This document shows, piece by piece, positions 1 through 5,897 of a DNA stretch of 6,120 bases. The stretch's first letter is position 1, and every line of letters starts with the position of its first letter. The DNA is taken from assembly GCA_017412265.1 (NCBI GenBank), contig JAFPYK010000302.1, positions 1 through 6,120 on the forward strand, read 5' to 3'. The notes under the pieces were generated by a model. The model ran no database searches. It was not told the DNA's origin and saw nothing but the letters and a program-made list of their open reading frames with translations. This DNA is from Lachnospiraceae bacterium. GTDB lineage: Bacteria; Bacillota; Clostridia; Lachnospirales; Lachnospiraceae. The position numbers were made by a program, and so were the translations under genes.

Positions 1-479
1 AATGGGAGAGCTGGGACGCTCCCTGGGAAATTGCGGATACCTGCGAAGAAGCCGAGCGTAAAGCCTGGACGGACTACTATAACTCTGTGAAGGATTTCCC
101 CGATGACGTTCAACGGTGGAAGTTTGAGATCGAATGGAACGGCAGACACATTGGCTGGGTCAGCTCCTACTGCATTGACGAAAACTACGAATGGGTTGGG
201 GCAATGCAGGACGGTCCGACGGTCTATCGCGCCGTCGGCATAGACATCTGTGAACCGGATCTGTGTGGCAGAGGCCTCGGGACCGGCGCCCTCCGTGCAT
301 TTATCAACTATAACTTTGAGAACGGTGTGAACGAGCTTTACACACAAACCTGGTCGGGCAATGCCCGCATGCTCCGCTGTGCCGAACAGCTCGGTTTTGC
401 AGAATGCGGCAGAGACGCGGGCGCCCGAGAGGTTCGCGGCCACAGATATGACGGGCTGACTTTGAAGATTCGAAAATGA
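1..479 (+). CDS. GNAT family N-acetyltransferase, 5' end cut off by the window edge
   Basis: Probable acetyl-CoA-dependent N-acetyltransferase of the RimJ/RimL-like GNAT group; the substrate cannot be told. The frame is open from the left edge (first full codon at nt 3), giving 158 visible residues up to the TGA at 477-479. A GTG at 87 could be called as a start, but the 28 codons before it encode a plausible GNAT N-terminal region (WESWDAPWE, then an acidic helix), so the gene almost certainly begins outside the window. Seen in sequence: a beta strand AVGIDI leading into the acetyl-CoA pyrophosphate-binding loop RGLGTG (R-x-x-G-x-G), and further on NARMLRCAEQLGF, the usual motif B pattern (N...A...GF), then a C-terminal strand RYDGLTLKI. 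GNAT proteins of this type are about 170-190 residues, so perhaps 15-30 residues are missing. It converges on hppA, and the shared hairpin at 514-573 follows its stop. Confidence 0.88.
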   Translation, partial: WESWDAPWEIADTCEEAERKAWTDYYNSVKDFPDDVQRWKFEIEWNGRHIGWVSSYCIDENYEWVGAMQDGPTVYRAVGIDICEPDLCGRGLGTGALRAFINYNFENGVNELYTQTWSGNARMLRCAEQLGFAECGRDAGAREVRGHRYDGLTLKIRK

Positions 480-513
480 TGTCGCGCCACCGGTTTCCCT
501 CTTCGACAAAACA

Positions 514-573
514 AAAAGAAAGAACATTTTCCGGCAGTTCGCGTTGAGACTGTGAGAAAATGTTCTTTCTTTT
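514..573. terminator. Bidirectional Rho-independent terminator between convergent genes
   Basis: An 18-bp perfect inverted repeat: left arm 514-531 (AAAAGAAAGAACATTTTC) and right arm 556-573 (its exact reverse complement), separated by 24 nt. The spacer can pair further (CAGT 535-538 with ACTG 549-552). The A/T ends of the arms supply the U-rich tract in either direction. It sits 34 nt after the acetyltransferase stop and 23 nt after the hppA stop, so it can end both transcripts. The stem is AT-rich, unlike the GC-rich terminators elsewhere in the window. Confidence 0.85.
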
Positions 574-596
574 CATTTGTGAGCGAAAGCTCGTAT

Positions 597-2741
597 TTAC
601 TTAATCAGCGCAATATTCTTCAGGATCGGCGCCAGCGTATTGGCCACCGTGCTCATCAGCTTGATGAAGATATCCAGCGCCACGCCGACGACGTCCTTTC
701 TGGTATCACCGATCGTATCGCCGGTGACCGCCGCCTTATGCGCCGCAGAGCCCTTGCCCTGCCCCGGGATATTCTCGCCCTCGATGTACTTCTTCGCGTT
801 GTCGAAGGCACCGCCGGAGTTGCCCATGAAGATCGCTCTCGGGATCGCCACGATCGTCGCGCCGACCAGGATGCCGCCCACGAACTGCACGCCGAAGAGG
901 ATGCCGCCAACGACCGGGATCAGCAGAGCCAGCACGGACGGGAAGACCATCTTGCGGATCGCCTCCTGCGTCGCCAGACGGATCATCTTGTTGTAATCCG
1001 GCTTGACCTTGCCCTCCAGGACGCCCGGGATGGACATCATCTTGTCGCCCTCGTCCGCCATGATCTTCGCGGAGTCAATCGTGTTATCCGTCAGCATCGC
1101 GCAGAAATACTCGACCAGCGCGCCGCCCAGGATACCGCCGGCGACCACGAAGAAGGACGCGAAGTTCAGCGTCAGCTCCTGCCCGATCGTCGTATAGTTG
1201 CCCACATAAGCCACGATCAGGGACACCGTCGCAAATGCAGCGGAACCGATCGCGAAGCCCTTGCCGATGGCTGCGGTCGTGTTGCCCACCGCGTCCAGCT
1301 TATCGGTGATCTTGCGGACCTCCGGATCCAGATGACAGGACTCCGCCAGGCCGCCCGCGTTATCCGCGATCGGTCCGAACGCATCGATCGAAACCGTCGC
1401 GCCGACAAATGCCAGCATGCCGAGCGCAGAGATCGCGATACCGTAGGTGCCGCAGACCTTGCCCGAGATCAGAAGCGCCAGAGCGATGATCAGGACCGGA
1501 GGCAGGCAGGACCGCGAACCGATCGCGTCGCCCTTGGTCACGACAAATGCCTCGCCCTCTTCACAGATCTCCGCCAGGATCCTGGTCGGCTTGTGATCCG
1601 TGCTGGTGTAATACTCGGTGATGATACCGATCGCGATGCCGGAGATGATGCCCATCACCGCGGAGATCCACGGAGACGCCCAGCCCAGGATAAAGTCATC
1701 GTAGAGATTGCCCGCAGCCGCCAGAGGCCCAAAGGTCAGATAGCAGGCCACGCCGCCGAAGACCACAGTAAATCCCGCCGAGATCCAGGTCGAAAGATCC
1801 AGCTCTCTCGAAGGATTGTCCCCCATTTTCTTCAGGTTCGCATAGCCGAGGCCGATCAGGCAGCCCACCAGTCCGCACGCCGCCAGCAGGATCGGGAAAT
1901 GCACCGTCGCGCCGAAGGTCGCGTCCGTGATCTCATCCCGCACACCGTGCGTCTGATACAGCGTGACCGCAATCATCAGCGAGGCAGCCATCGTCGCCAC
2001 AAAGCTCTCCAGCAGGTCCGAGCAGTTGCCCGCGATGTCATTGACGTTGTCGCCGATGAAATCCGCGATGGTATTCGGGACACGGCTGTCATCCTCCGGC
2101 AGGTCATGCCGGATCTTGCCCAGGATATCCGAAGAGATATCCGCTGCCTTCGTATAGTTGCCGCCCGCCACACGGTTGAACATCGCGACGATCGAGCAGC
2201 CCAGCGAATACGTAGAGATGCGCATCACCGTCGGATTGCAGGCCAGGCTCCCCAGCGGGATCAGCCCGTTCGAGACGCTGGTGTGGTCCACGCCGCCCTG
2301 GATGATGAGAATCAGCACCAGGCCCAGCATACCGCAGGCCTGCACCGCAAGGCCCGAGATGCTTCCGCCGCAGAGCGCGACCTTCACGGTCTCGCCGATG
2401 GACAGGCTCTCCCTCGCCTTGTTAGTCGTGCGCACATTTGCATACGTGGCGCTCTTCATGCCCAGGATGCAGACCGCGCTCGACATCAGGCCGCCGAGCA
2501 GGAAGCTCAGCCCCGAAGTCTTCTCGATAAAAAGCGTGAAGATCACAGCCACAACCGCAAGCACGATCAGGATGCTCTTGTACTCCGTGATCATAAATGT
2601 GTTCGCTCCCGAGCGGATGATGCCCGCGAGCTCCGCCATCTCCTCCGTGCCCTCCTTCATCCGCTTAATCCGCAGATAGTTGAAGAAGACATAGCACAGA
2701 GCCAGAATGGCGAGAAATAAGACAATCAGCCAGATAGTCAT
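597..2741 (-). CDS. hppA: K+-dependent-type membrane-bound ion-translocating pyrophosphatase
   Basis: Integral membrane pump that hydrolyses pyrophosphate and moves H+ and/or Na+ out of the cytoplasm. It has 714 residues, a normal length for the family (16 membrane helices expected). The ATG at 2741 is chosen because AAGGAGGGG lies just upstream and the protein then starts directly with a hydrophobic helix; a GTG at 2780 in frame has no ribosome binding site. Visible motifs: EYYTS (376-380); the first PPi/Mg loop with K198, D201, D205, K209, E216, D227, D231 and D235; E245 in DLLESF; the second loop DAFGPIADNAGG (453-464) and GNTTAAIGKG (486-495); the third, NSGGAFDNAKK (641-651) and GDTIGD (674-679) with K682 and D683. 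Ala490 and Gly493 occupy the places that, in the family, are Ala and Gly/Ala in K+-dependent enzymes and Lys and Thr in K+-independent ones. Whether H+, Na+ or both are pumped cannot be settled; E245 sits at the position used by Na+ pumps but is not exclusive to them. Several normally invariant residues around the first loop differ (see findings). Monocistronic. Confidence 0.97.
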   Translation of the reverse strand: MTIWLIVLFLAILALCYVFFNYLRIKRMKEGTEEMAELAGIIRSGANTFMITEYKSILIVLAVVAVIFTLFIEKTSGLSFLLGGLMSSAVCILGMKSATYANVRTTNKARESLSIGETVKVALCGGSISGLAVQACGMLGLVLILIIQGGVDHTSVSNGLIPLGSLACNPTVMRISTYSLGCSIVAMFNRVAGGNYTKAADISSDILGKIRHDLPEDDSRVPNTIADFIGDNVNDIAGNCSDLLESFVATMAASLMIAVTLYQTHGVRDEITDATFGATVHFPILLAACGLVGCLIGLGYANLKKMGDNPSRELDLSTWISAGFTVVFGGVACYLTFGPLAAAGNLYDDFILGWASPWISAVMGIISGIAIGIITEYYTSTDHKPTRILAEICEEGEAFVVTKGDAIGSRSCLPPVLIIALALLISGKVCGTYGIAISALGMLAFVGATVSIDAFGPIADNAGGLAESCHLDPEVRKITDKLDAVGNTTAAIGKGFAIGSAAFATVSLIVAYVGNYTTIGQELTLNFASFFVVAGGILGGALVEYFCAMLTDNTIDSAKIMADEGDKMMSIPGVLEGKVKPDYNKMIRLATQEAIRKMVFPSVLALLIPVVGGILFGVQFVGGILVGATIVAIPRAIFMGNSGGAFDNAKKYIEGENIPGQGKGSAAHKAAVTGDTIGDTRKDVVGVALDIFIKLMSTVANTLAPILKNIALIK

Positions 2742-2747
2742 TTCTTT

Positions 2748-2756
2748 CCCCTCCTT
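2748..2756 (-). promoter_or_regulatory. Ribosome binding site that fixes the hppA start
   Basis: AAGGAGGGG on the - strand, separated by six bases from the ATG at 2741. It is a near-perfect Shine-Dalgarno sequence and decides the start against the upstream in-frame GTG at 2780. Confidence 0.9.
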
Positions 2757-2802
2757 GTATCTACCGAAACTCCTTATCACAGGCGTTCGATTTCTGCCCT
2801 GT

Positions 2803-2831
2803 ATTGTAACCCTCTAAGTTTGCTTCGTCAA
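2803..2831 (-). promoter_or_regulatory. Sigma-A-type promoter of hppA
   Basis: On the - strand, -35 TTGACG (2831-2826), a 17-nt spacer, and -10 TACAAT (2808-2803). This is very close to consensus with optimal spacing. Transcription would start near 2796, giving a 5' leader of about 55 nt before the ATG at 2741. No riboswitch-like fold is evident in the leader. The promoter lies downstream of the terminator of the preceding lipoprotein gene, so hppA is its own unit and probably constitutive. Confidence 0.8.
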
Positions 2832-2846
2832 CGCCCTCTCTTACGC

Positions 2847-2889
2847 AAAAATGAGGCCGTGAAAAACGTCTCTCGTTCTTCACAGCCTC
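2847..2889 (-). terminator. Rho-independent terminator of the lipoprotein gene
   Basis: Read on the - strand, GAGGCTGTGAA (2889-2879) pairs with TTCACGGCCTC (2863-2853): 11 bp including one U-G wobble, 15-nt loop. An A and five T follow (2852-2847). The wobble would be a C-A mismatch on the + strand, so the hairpin is built for - strand transcripts. It starts 18 nt after the lipoprotein stop codon. Confidence 0.85.
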
Positions 2890-2907
2890 TCGCACTCTCT
2901 CAAACTA

Positions 2908-3393
2908 TCACTTCACCGAAGCGACCCAGGCAGCCACAGCCTCGTCATTCACCGCTTCCTTCACATATACCGAATAGGTCACGTCCTCGCCGAGCCACAG
3001 GATCTGGTTCCACGCGCCCTCCGCCGGGCCCTTCACGGTCACATACTTCCCGTTCACATCCAACTGCTTCGTCACCGCGTAAGTGTTGTAATCCCCGCTC
3101 ACGTCCTCGTTGCCCGGAGCCTTGCGCACGACAACCGCTCCGTCACCGTAAGTGATCTCCACGATCTGCCCGATCGTCGCATAGCCGGACGGCTGCGCAT
3201 CGATCGCCATCGTCACGTTCAGAGCCGTTCCGGAATCCGCCACCGCTGCCTCCAGCGTGTCAAACTCCTTCACCGGGTTCGCCACCATCAGCGTCGTCGT
3301 CTCCTCCTGCGTAGCCCCGCGCATACACGCCGTCAGGCCGAAAATCATACAAAGCGCCAGCACCAGCGCCAGAACTCTCTTCCAATTCTTCAT
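2908..3393 (-). CDS. Small secreted lipoprotein, DUF4367-like, function unknown
   Basis: 161-residue protein anchored to the outer face of the membrane. The N-terminus is a textbook lipoprotein signal: KNWKR, a hydrophobic stretch from V7 to L20, and lipobox LTAC with the lipidated cysteine at C23. The ATG at 3393 is chosen because GAGAGGAG lies just upstream and because the signal peptide starts there; a longer in-frame reading from 3453 would begin inside the promoter. After a short Thr/Glu-rich linker the mature part is one beta-rich domain with VEITYGDGAVVVRKAPG (78-94), DVSGDYNTY (97-105) and ILWLGEDVTYSVYV (131-144). From memory this pattern (an I/V-x-Y strand, RKA.G..D.SGDYN.Y, then a W....YS strand) resembles the DUF4367 family common in clostridia, whose role is not known. 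It is flanked by its own promoter and terminator, so it is expressed alone and gets no functional hint from the pump genes on either side. Confidence 0.85.
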   Translation of the reverse strand: MKNWKRVLALVLALCMIFGLTACMRGATQEETTTLMVANPVKEFDTLEAAVADSGTALNVTMAIDAQPSGYATIGQIVEITYGDGAVVVRKAPGNEDVSGDYNTYAVTKQLDVNGKYVTVKGPAEGAWNQILWLGEDVTYSVYVKEAVNDEAVAAWVASVK

Positions 3394-3402
3394 CTCATCA
3401 AA

Positions 3403-3410
3403 CTCCTCTC
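3403..3410 (-). promoter_or_regulatory. Ribosome binding site that fixes the lipoprotein start
   Basis: GAGAGGAG on the - strand, separated by nine bases from the ATG at 3393. It supports this start over the longer in-frame reading. Confidence 0.8.
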
Positions 3411-3424
3411 GGAAAGATGTTCTT

Positions 3425-3453
3425 AGATTACACCATTCCGCACGGAAAATCAA
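3425..3453 (-). promoter_or_regulatory. Sigma-A-type promoter of the lipoprotein gene
   Basis: On the - strand, -35 TTGATT (3453-3448), a 17-nt spacer and -10 TAATCT (3430-3425). The predicted transcript start is near 3418, leaving a leader of about 25 nt. It lies immediately after the terminator of the upstream MATE gene, consistent with an independent unit. Confidence 0.7.
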
Positions 3454-3485
3454 GGCACACCCGCAAATGAGTGCCCCGCCCCCGC

Positions 3486-3518
3486 AAAAACGGCCCCGGC
3501 CCGAAGGGACCGAAGCCG
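3486..3518 (-). terminator. Rho-independent terminator of the MATE gene
   Basis: On the - strand, CGGCTTCGGTCCC (3518-3506) pairs with GGGCCGGGGCCG (3502-3491) across a 3-nt loop, with one bulged T and two U-G pairs. Five T follow directly (3490-3486). It begins 29 nt after the MATE stop codon. The very GC-rich stem plus T-tract is a classic intrinsic terminator. Confidence 0.88.
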
Positions 3519-3547
3519 CTCTTCACACATGTGCCGCGCCCCGCGTC

Positions 3548-4903
3548 TCAGATATGGATGTCCACCCATTTCCCCTGCCGGAAGCGCAGCGACGAGAACA
3601 GGTACCGCGCGATCTGGTCCGCCAGGATGCCCAGCCAGATGCCCACGATTCCCAGGCCCAGCACATAGCCTCCCAGATAAGAGACGCCCGTACGGACCAC
3701 CGTCACGCTGACCGCCGAAGCGATCGCGGTATACGTCGTATCTCCCGCGCCCCGCAGGCACCCCATATAGATCACCTGGTGAATCTGGAAGAGCACGACA
3801 AATATAATCACCCGCATGATGCCGATCCCGATCAGCACGATATGCTCCTCCCGGAAGAACATCCGCATCAGCAGCTCCGCCCCGAAATAATACAGGAGCG
3901 CCAGCGTCACCGAGATCACCGTGCCCATCCGCCGGCAGGTCGTCGCGAACGCCTTCGCGAGATCCCTCTTCCCCTGCCCGAGGCTCCGCCCGATCAGCGC
4001 CACCGAAGCCGCCTGCAGGCCGTCCCCGAACGAGAACGACAGGCCCATGATATTCATGCCCACCTGATGCGCGGCCATCGCGTCCGTCCCCTGCCGGGCC
4101 GCCATCAGCGCGGTCATCAGGAAGCCGATCCTCATCAGGATCTGCTCAAGGAAGACACCGTAGCCGATCAGGATCATCTGCCGCAGTGCCTGCCCCGCCG
4201 GCCGGATCTTCTCCTTCAGGATATAAGGAATACTCACGAAGATATCCGGCTTCAGCACGGAGACCACACTCATCACCGACGAAACCACCGTGCCGAGCAC
4301 CGTCGCGATCGCGGCGCCCATCACGCCCCACGCCGGGAATCCGAAATGTCCGTTGATCAGCAGATAATTGAAGATGATATTCACCGTGTTCGACGTGACG
4401 TTAGTCACCATCGTGATCCTCGTATTGCCCGACCCGCGCTGGGCCGAATTAATACCCATCTGCACACAGTTGAAGATCATCCCGCCCATAATGATGCGGA
4501 AATACAGCACCGCCGCGTCATGCGTCTCCGGCTCCGACCCGCACCAGCGCATCATCGGATCCGCCAGCAGCACAAAAACCAGCCCCAGGATCACGGCCGT
4601 GATCACGATGAAGATCAAGGCCGTGAGCATCAGCTGGTTCGCCTCTCTTCTCCGGCCCTCGCCGCGCCTCCGGGCAACCAGCGCCGAGATCGACACATTC
4701 ATGGCCATAAACACCGCCAGCCCGATAAACTTCGGCTGCGCCGTAAGCCCGACCGCCGCCACGGCATACGACCCCAGCGAACTCACCATCAGCGAATCCA
4801 CCAGTCCCGCAAATGCGACGAAAAACGATTCCACGATGGCCGGCCAGGCCATCCTCCAGGCCTCATTTACGGTGGCCCGGTCACCGCCAAGCAACGATTT
4901 CAT
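3548..4903 (-). CDS. MATE family efflux transporter
   Basis: Complete 451-residue polytopic membrane protein of the multidrug and toxin extrusion family, which exports drugs or metabolites in exchange for Na+ or H+. Twelve membrane helices in two homologous halves are expected, and this length is typical. Visible marks: GLVDSLMVSSLG (33-44) in the first helix, whose Asp36 matches the cation-binding aspartate of NorM-like proteins; QRGSGNTRITM (155-165) ending the first half with WGVMGAAIAT (192-201) after it; LQAASVALIGRSLGQGKRDLAK (from 296) in the second half, equivalent to the first-half ISALVARRRGEG region (72-83); and CLRGAGDTTYTA (382-393), the repeat of the first-half RGSGNTR motif. 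The ATG at 4903 has only a run of five G (4914-4910) as ribosome binding site, weaker than the neighbours, but no better start exists. Substrate and coupling ion cannot be read from sequence. It is transcribed divergently from the ABC exporter genes. Confidence 0.95.
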   Translation of the reverse strand: MKSLLGGDRATVNEAWRMAWPAIVESFFVAFAGLVDSLMVSSLGSYAVAAVGLTAQPKFIGLAVFMAMNVSISALVARRRGEGRRREANQLMLTALIFIVITAVILGLVFVLLADPMMRWCGSEPETHDAAVLYFRIIMGGMIFNCVQMGINSAQRGSGNTRITMVTNVTSNTVNIIFNYLLINGHFGFPAWGVMGAAIATVLGTVVSSVMSVVSVLKPDIFVSIPYILKEKIRPAGQALRQMILIGYGVFLEQILMRIGFLMTALMAARQGTDAMAAHQVGMNIMGLSFSFGDGLQAASVALIGRSLGQGKRDLAKAFATTCRRMGTVISVTLALLYYFGAELLMRMFFREEHIVLIGIGIMRVIIFVVLFQIHQVIYMGCLRGAGDTTYTAIASAVSVTVVRTGVSYLGGYVLGLGIVGIWLGILADQIARYLFSSLRFRQGKWVDIHI

Positions 4904-4930
4904 ACGTTACCCCCATTCTTTCATACTTCT

Positions 4931-4958
4931 ATTGTATACCTTTCCCGAGAATACGCAA
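4931..4958 (-). promoter_or_regulatory. Probable promoter of the MATE gene
   Basis: On the - strand, -10 TACAAT (4936-4931, within TATACAAT) and a weaker -35 TTGCGT (4958-4953) with a 16-nt spacer. The transcript would start near 4924, only about 20 nt before the ATG. The poor -35 suggests modest expression or help from a regulator. Confidence 0.6.
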
Positions 4959-4977
4959 GAAATCCGTCAGCGATTTC
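4959..4977. promoter_or_regulatory. Dyad between divergent promoters, possible operator
   Basis: GAAATC (4959-4964), 7 nt, GATTTC (4972-4977): a perfect 6-bp inverted repeat directly upstream of the MATE -35 and about 20 nt upstream of the -35 of the ABC operon. An overlapping weaker repeat, CGATT (4971-4975) with AATCG (4986-4990), lies beside it. The position suits a regulator of one or both genes, but no regulator gene is in the window and such short dyads also arise by chance. Confidence 0.3.
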
Positions 4978-4997
4978 CGAAAAAGAATCGCCCCCGC

Positions 4998-5025
4998 TTG
5001 CAGGCATCCGATTATCTGTTATAAT
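4998..5025 (+). promoter_or_regulatory. Extended -10 promoter of the NatAB-type ABC operon
   Basis: -35 TTGCAG (4998-5003), a 16-nt spacer, and a perfect -10 TATAAT (5020-5025) preceded by TGT, forming the extended -10 TGTTATAAT. The transcript would start near 5032, leaving about 70 nt of leader. The leader is GC-rich and can form only weak pairing (CGGAG 5057-5061 with CTCCG 5085-5089); I see no known riboswitch. Confidence 0.8.
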
Positions 5026-5102
5026 ATTGTCAATTACGTTACAGAACCAACAGAAACGGAGCACGCCGCCGCACCGGCCGCGCCCTCCGGGAAGGACAAC
5101 CT

Positions 5103-5897
5103 ATGATTGAAATTCAACACCTGACCAAGGTCTACAAGCTCAACAAGAAACAGATGCTCGAGCAGAAGACCAAAGACAATACCAAGGTCGCCGTCCGCGA
5201 CCTCTCCGTATCGATTCAGCCCGGCGAGATCTACGGCCTCTTAGGCCCCAACGGCGCCGGCAAGACAACCACCCTGCGCTGCATCGCCACGCTCCTCAAG
5301 CCCACCGAAGGCGAGGTCAGCGTGGGCGGCTGCGACACCGTGCACGAATCCGCCGGCGTCCGCCGCCAGATCGGCTTCCTCACCAACGACATCAAGCTCG
5401 ATCCCCAGTTCACCCCCGCCTACCTGATCCGCTTCTTCGGACAGCTCCACGGGATGAACGACGCAGACATCGAGCGCCGCAAGAACGACCTCTTCACCTA
5501 CTTCGGCATCCACGAATTCGCCGACAAGAAGGTCGATGAGCTCTCCACCGGCATGAAGCAGAAAGCCGCCATCGCGGTCAGCCTCGTCCACGACCCCGAG
5601 GTCATCATCTTCGACGAGCCCACCAGCGGCCTCGACATCATCACCGCCCGCGGCGTCACCGACTACTTAAAGCACCTCCGCGACCAGGGCAAATGCATCG
5701 TCATTTCCACCCACATCATGTCCGAGGCCGAGAAGCTCTGCGACCGCATCGGCATCATCATCGACGGAAGCAAGGTCTGCGAAGGCACCCTGCCCGAGAT
5801 CCTCGCCTCCACCGGCACCGACGACCTGGAAGACGCGTTCTTCCGCCTCTACTCCGAACACCACGTCGAAGAAATGATGGGAGGTGTGCACGCATGA
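5103..5897 (+). CDS. natA: ABC exporter ATP-binding protein, NatA-like
   Basis: Complete 264-residue cytoplasmic ATPase that would power the membrane partner encoded next. Domains in order: an A-loop region with VYKL (10-13) followed by a charged Lys/Gln-rich insert, Walker A GPNGAGKTT (48-56), the signature LSTGMKQK (147-154), Walker B VIIFDEP (167-173), D-loop SGLD (175-178) and switch His204 in STHIMSEAE. The segment IGFLTNDIKLDPQFTP (90-105) and the end with DLEDAFFRLYSE are what I associate with NatA, the Na+-efflux ATPase described in Bacillus subtilis; the usual Q-loop glutamine is not seen there. The ATG at 5103 is preceded by AAGGA (5092-5096) with 6 nt spacing. The stop overlaps the next start as ATGA, so translation is probably coupled. 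ATPase function is certain; Na+ as the substrate is only a family-based guess. Confidence 0.95.
   Translation: MIEIQHLTKVYKLNKKQMLEQKTKDNTKVAVRDLSVSIQPGEIYGLLGPNGAGKTTTLRCIATLLKPTEGEVSVGGCDTVHESAGVRRQIGFLTNDIKLDPQFTPAYLIRFFGQLHGMNDADIERRKNDLFTYFGIHEFADKKVDELSTGMKQKAAIAVSLVHDPEVIIFDEPTSGLDIITARGVTDYLKHLRDQGKCIVISTHIMSEAEKLCDRIGIIIDGSKVCEGTLPEILASTGTDDLEDAFFRLYSEHHVEEMMGGVHA
5879..5886 (+). promoter_or_regulatory. Ribosome binding site of the permease gene, inside the ATPase gene
   Basis: GGGAGGTG lies within the last codons of the ATPase gene, 7 nt before the ATG at 5894. It sets the start of the truncated permease and fits coupled translation. Confidence 0.75.

Noticed and set aside
87..479. 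GTG at 87 as the real start of the acetyltransferase
   Set aside because: No ribosome binding site precedes it, and the same frame is open to the window edge with plausible family sequence, so the gene starts outside.
581..592. Small GAGC-GAAA-GCTC hairpin with a GNRA-type loop between the long terminator and the hppA stop
   Set aside because: Only 4 bp; it could be chance, and on the hppA transcript strand the loop is not GNRA. No separate function can be supported.
552..2720. A 722-codon open reading frame on the + strand lying antisense to hppA
   Set aside because: The protein is rich in Arg, Asp, His and Gln with no domain pattern, membrane segment or ribosome binding site. It is the mirror of a gene with strong G/C third-position bias, which suppresses stops on the opposite strand. 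hppA has complete family motifs.
2742..2780. N-terminal extension of hppA from GTG 2780
   Set aside because: No Shine-Dalgarno before 2780, while an excellent one precedes ATG 2741, which starts directly at the first membrane helix.
2742..2800. Possible riboswitch in the hppA leader
   Set aside because: About 55 nt only, with no recognisable conserved riboswitch core or strong stem.
3257..5110. A 617-codon + strand open reading frame antisense to the lipoprotein and MATE genes
   Set aside because: Same low-complexity Arg/His/Asp/Pro composition; it runs across two promoters and a terminator and into the start of the ABC gene. It is a shadow of the MATE gene.
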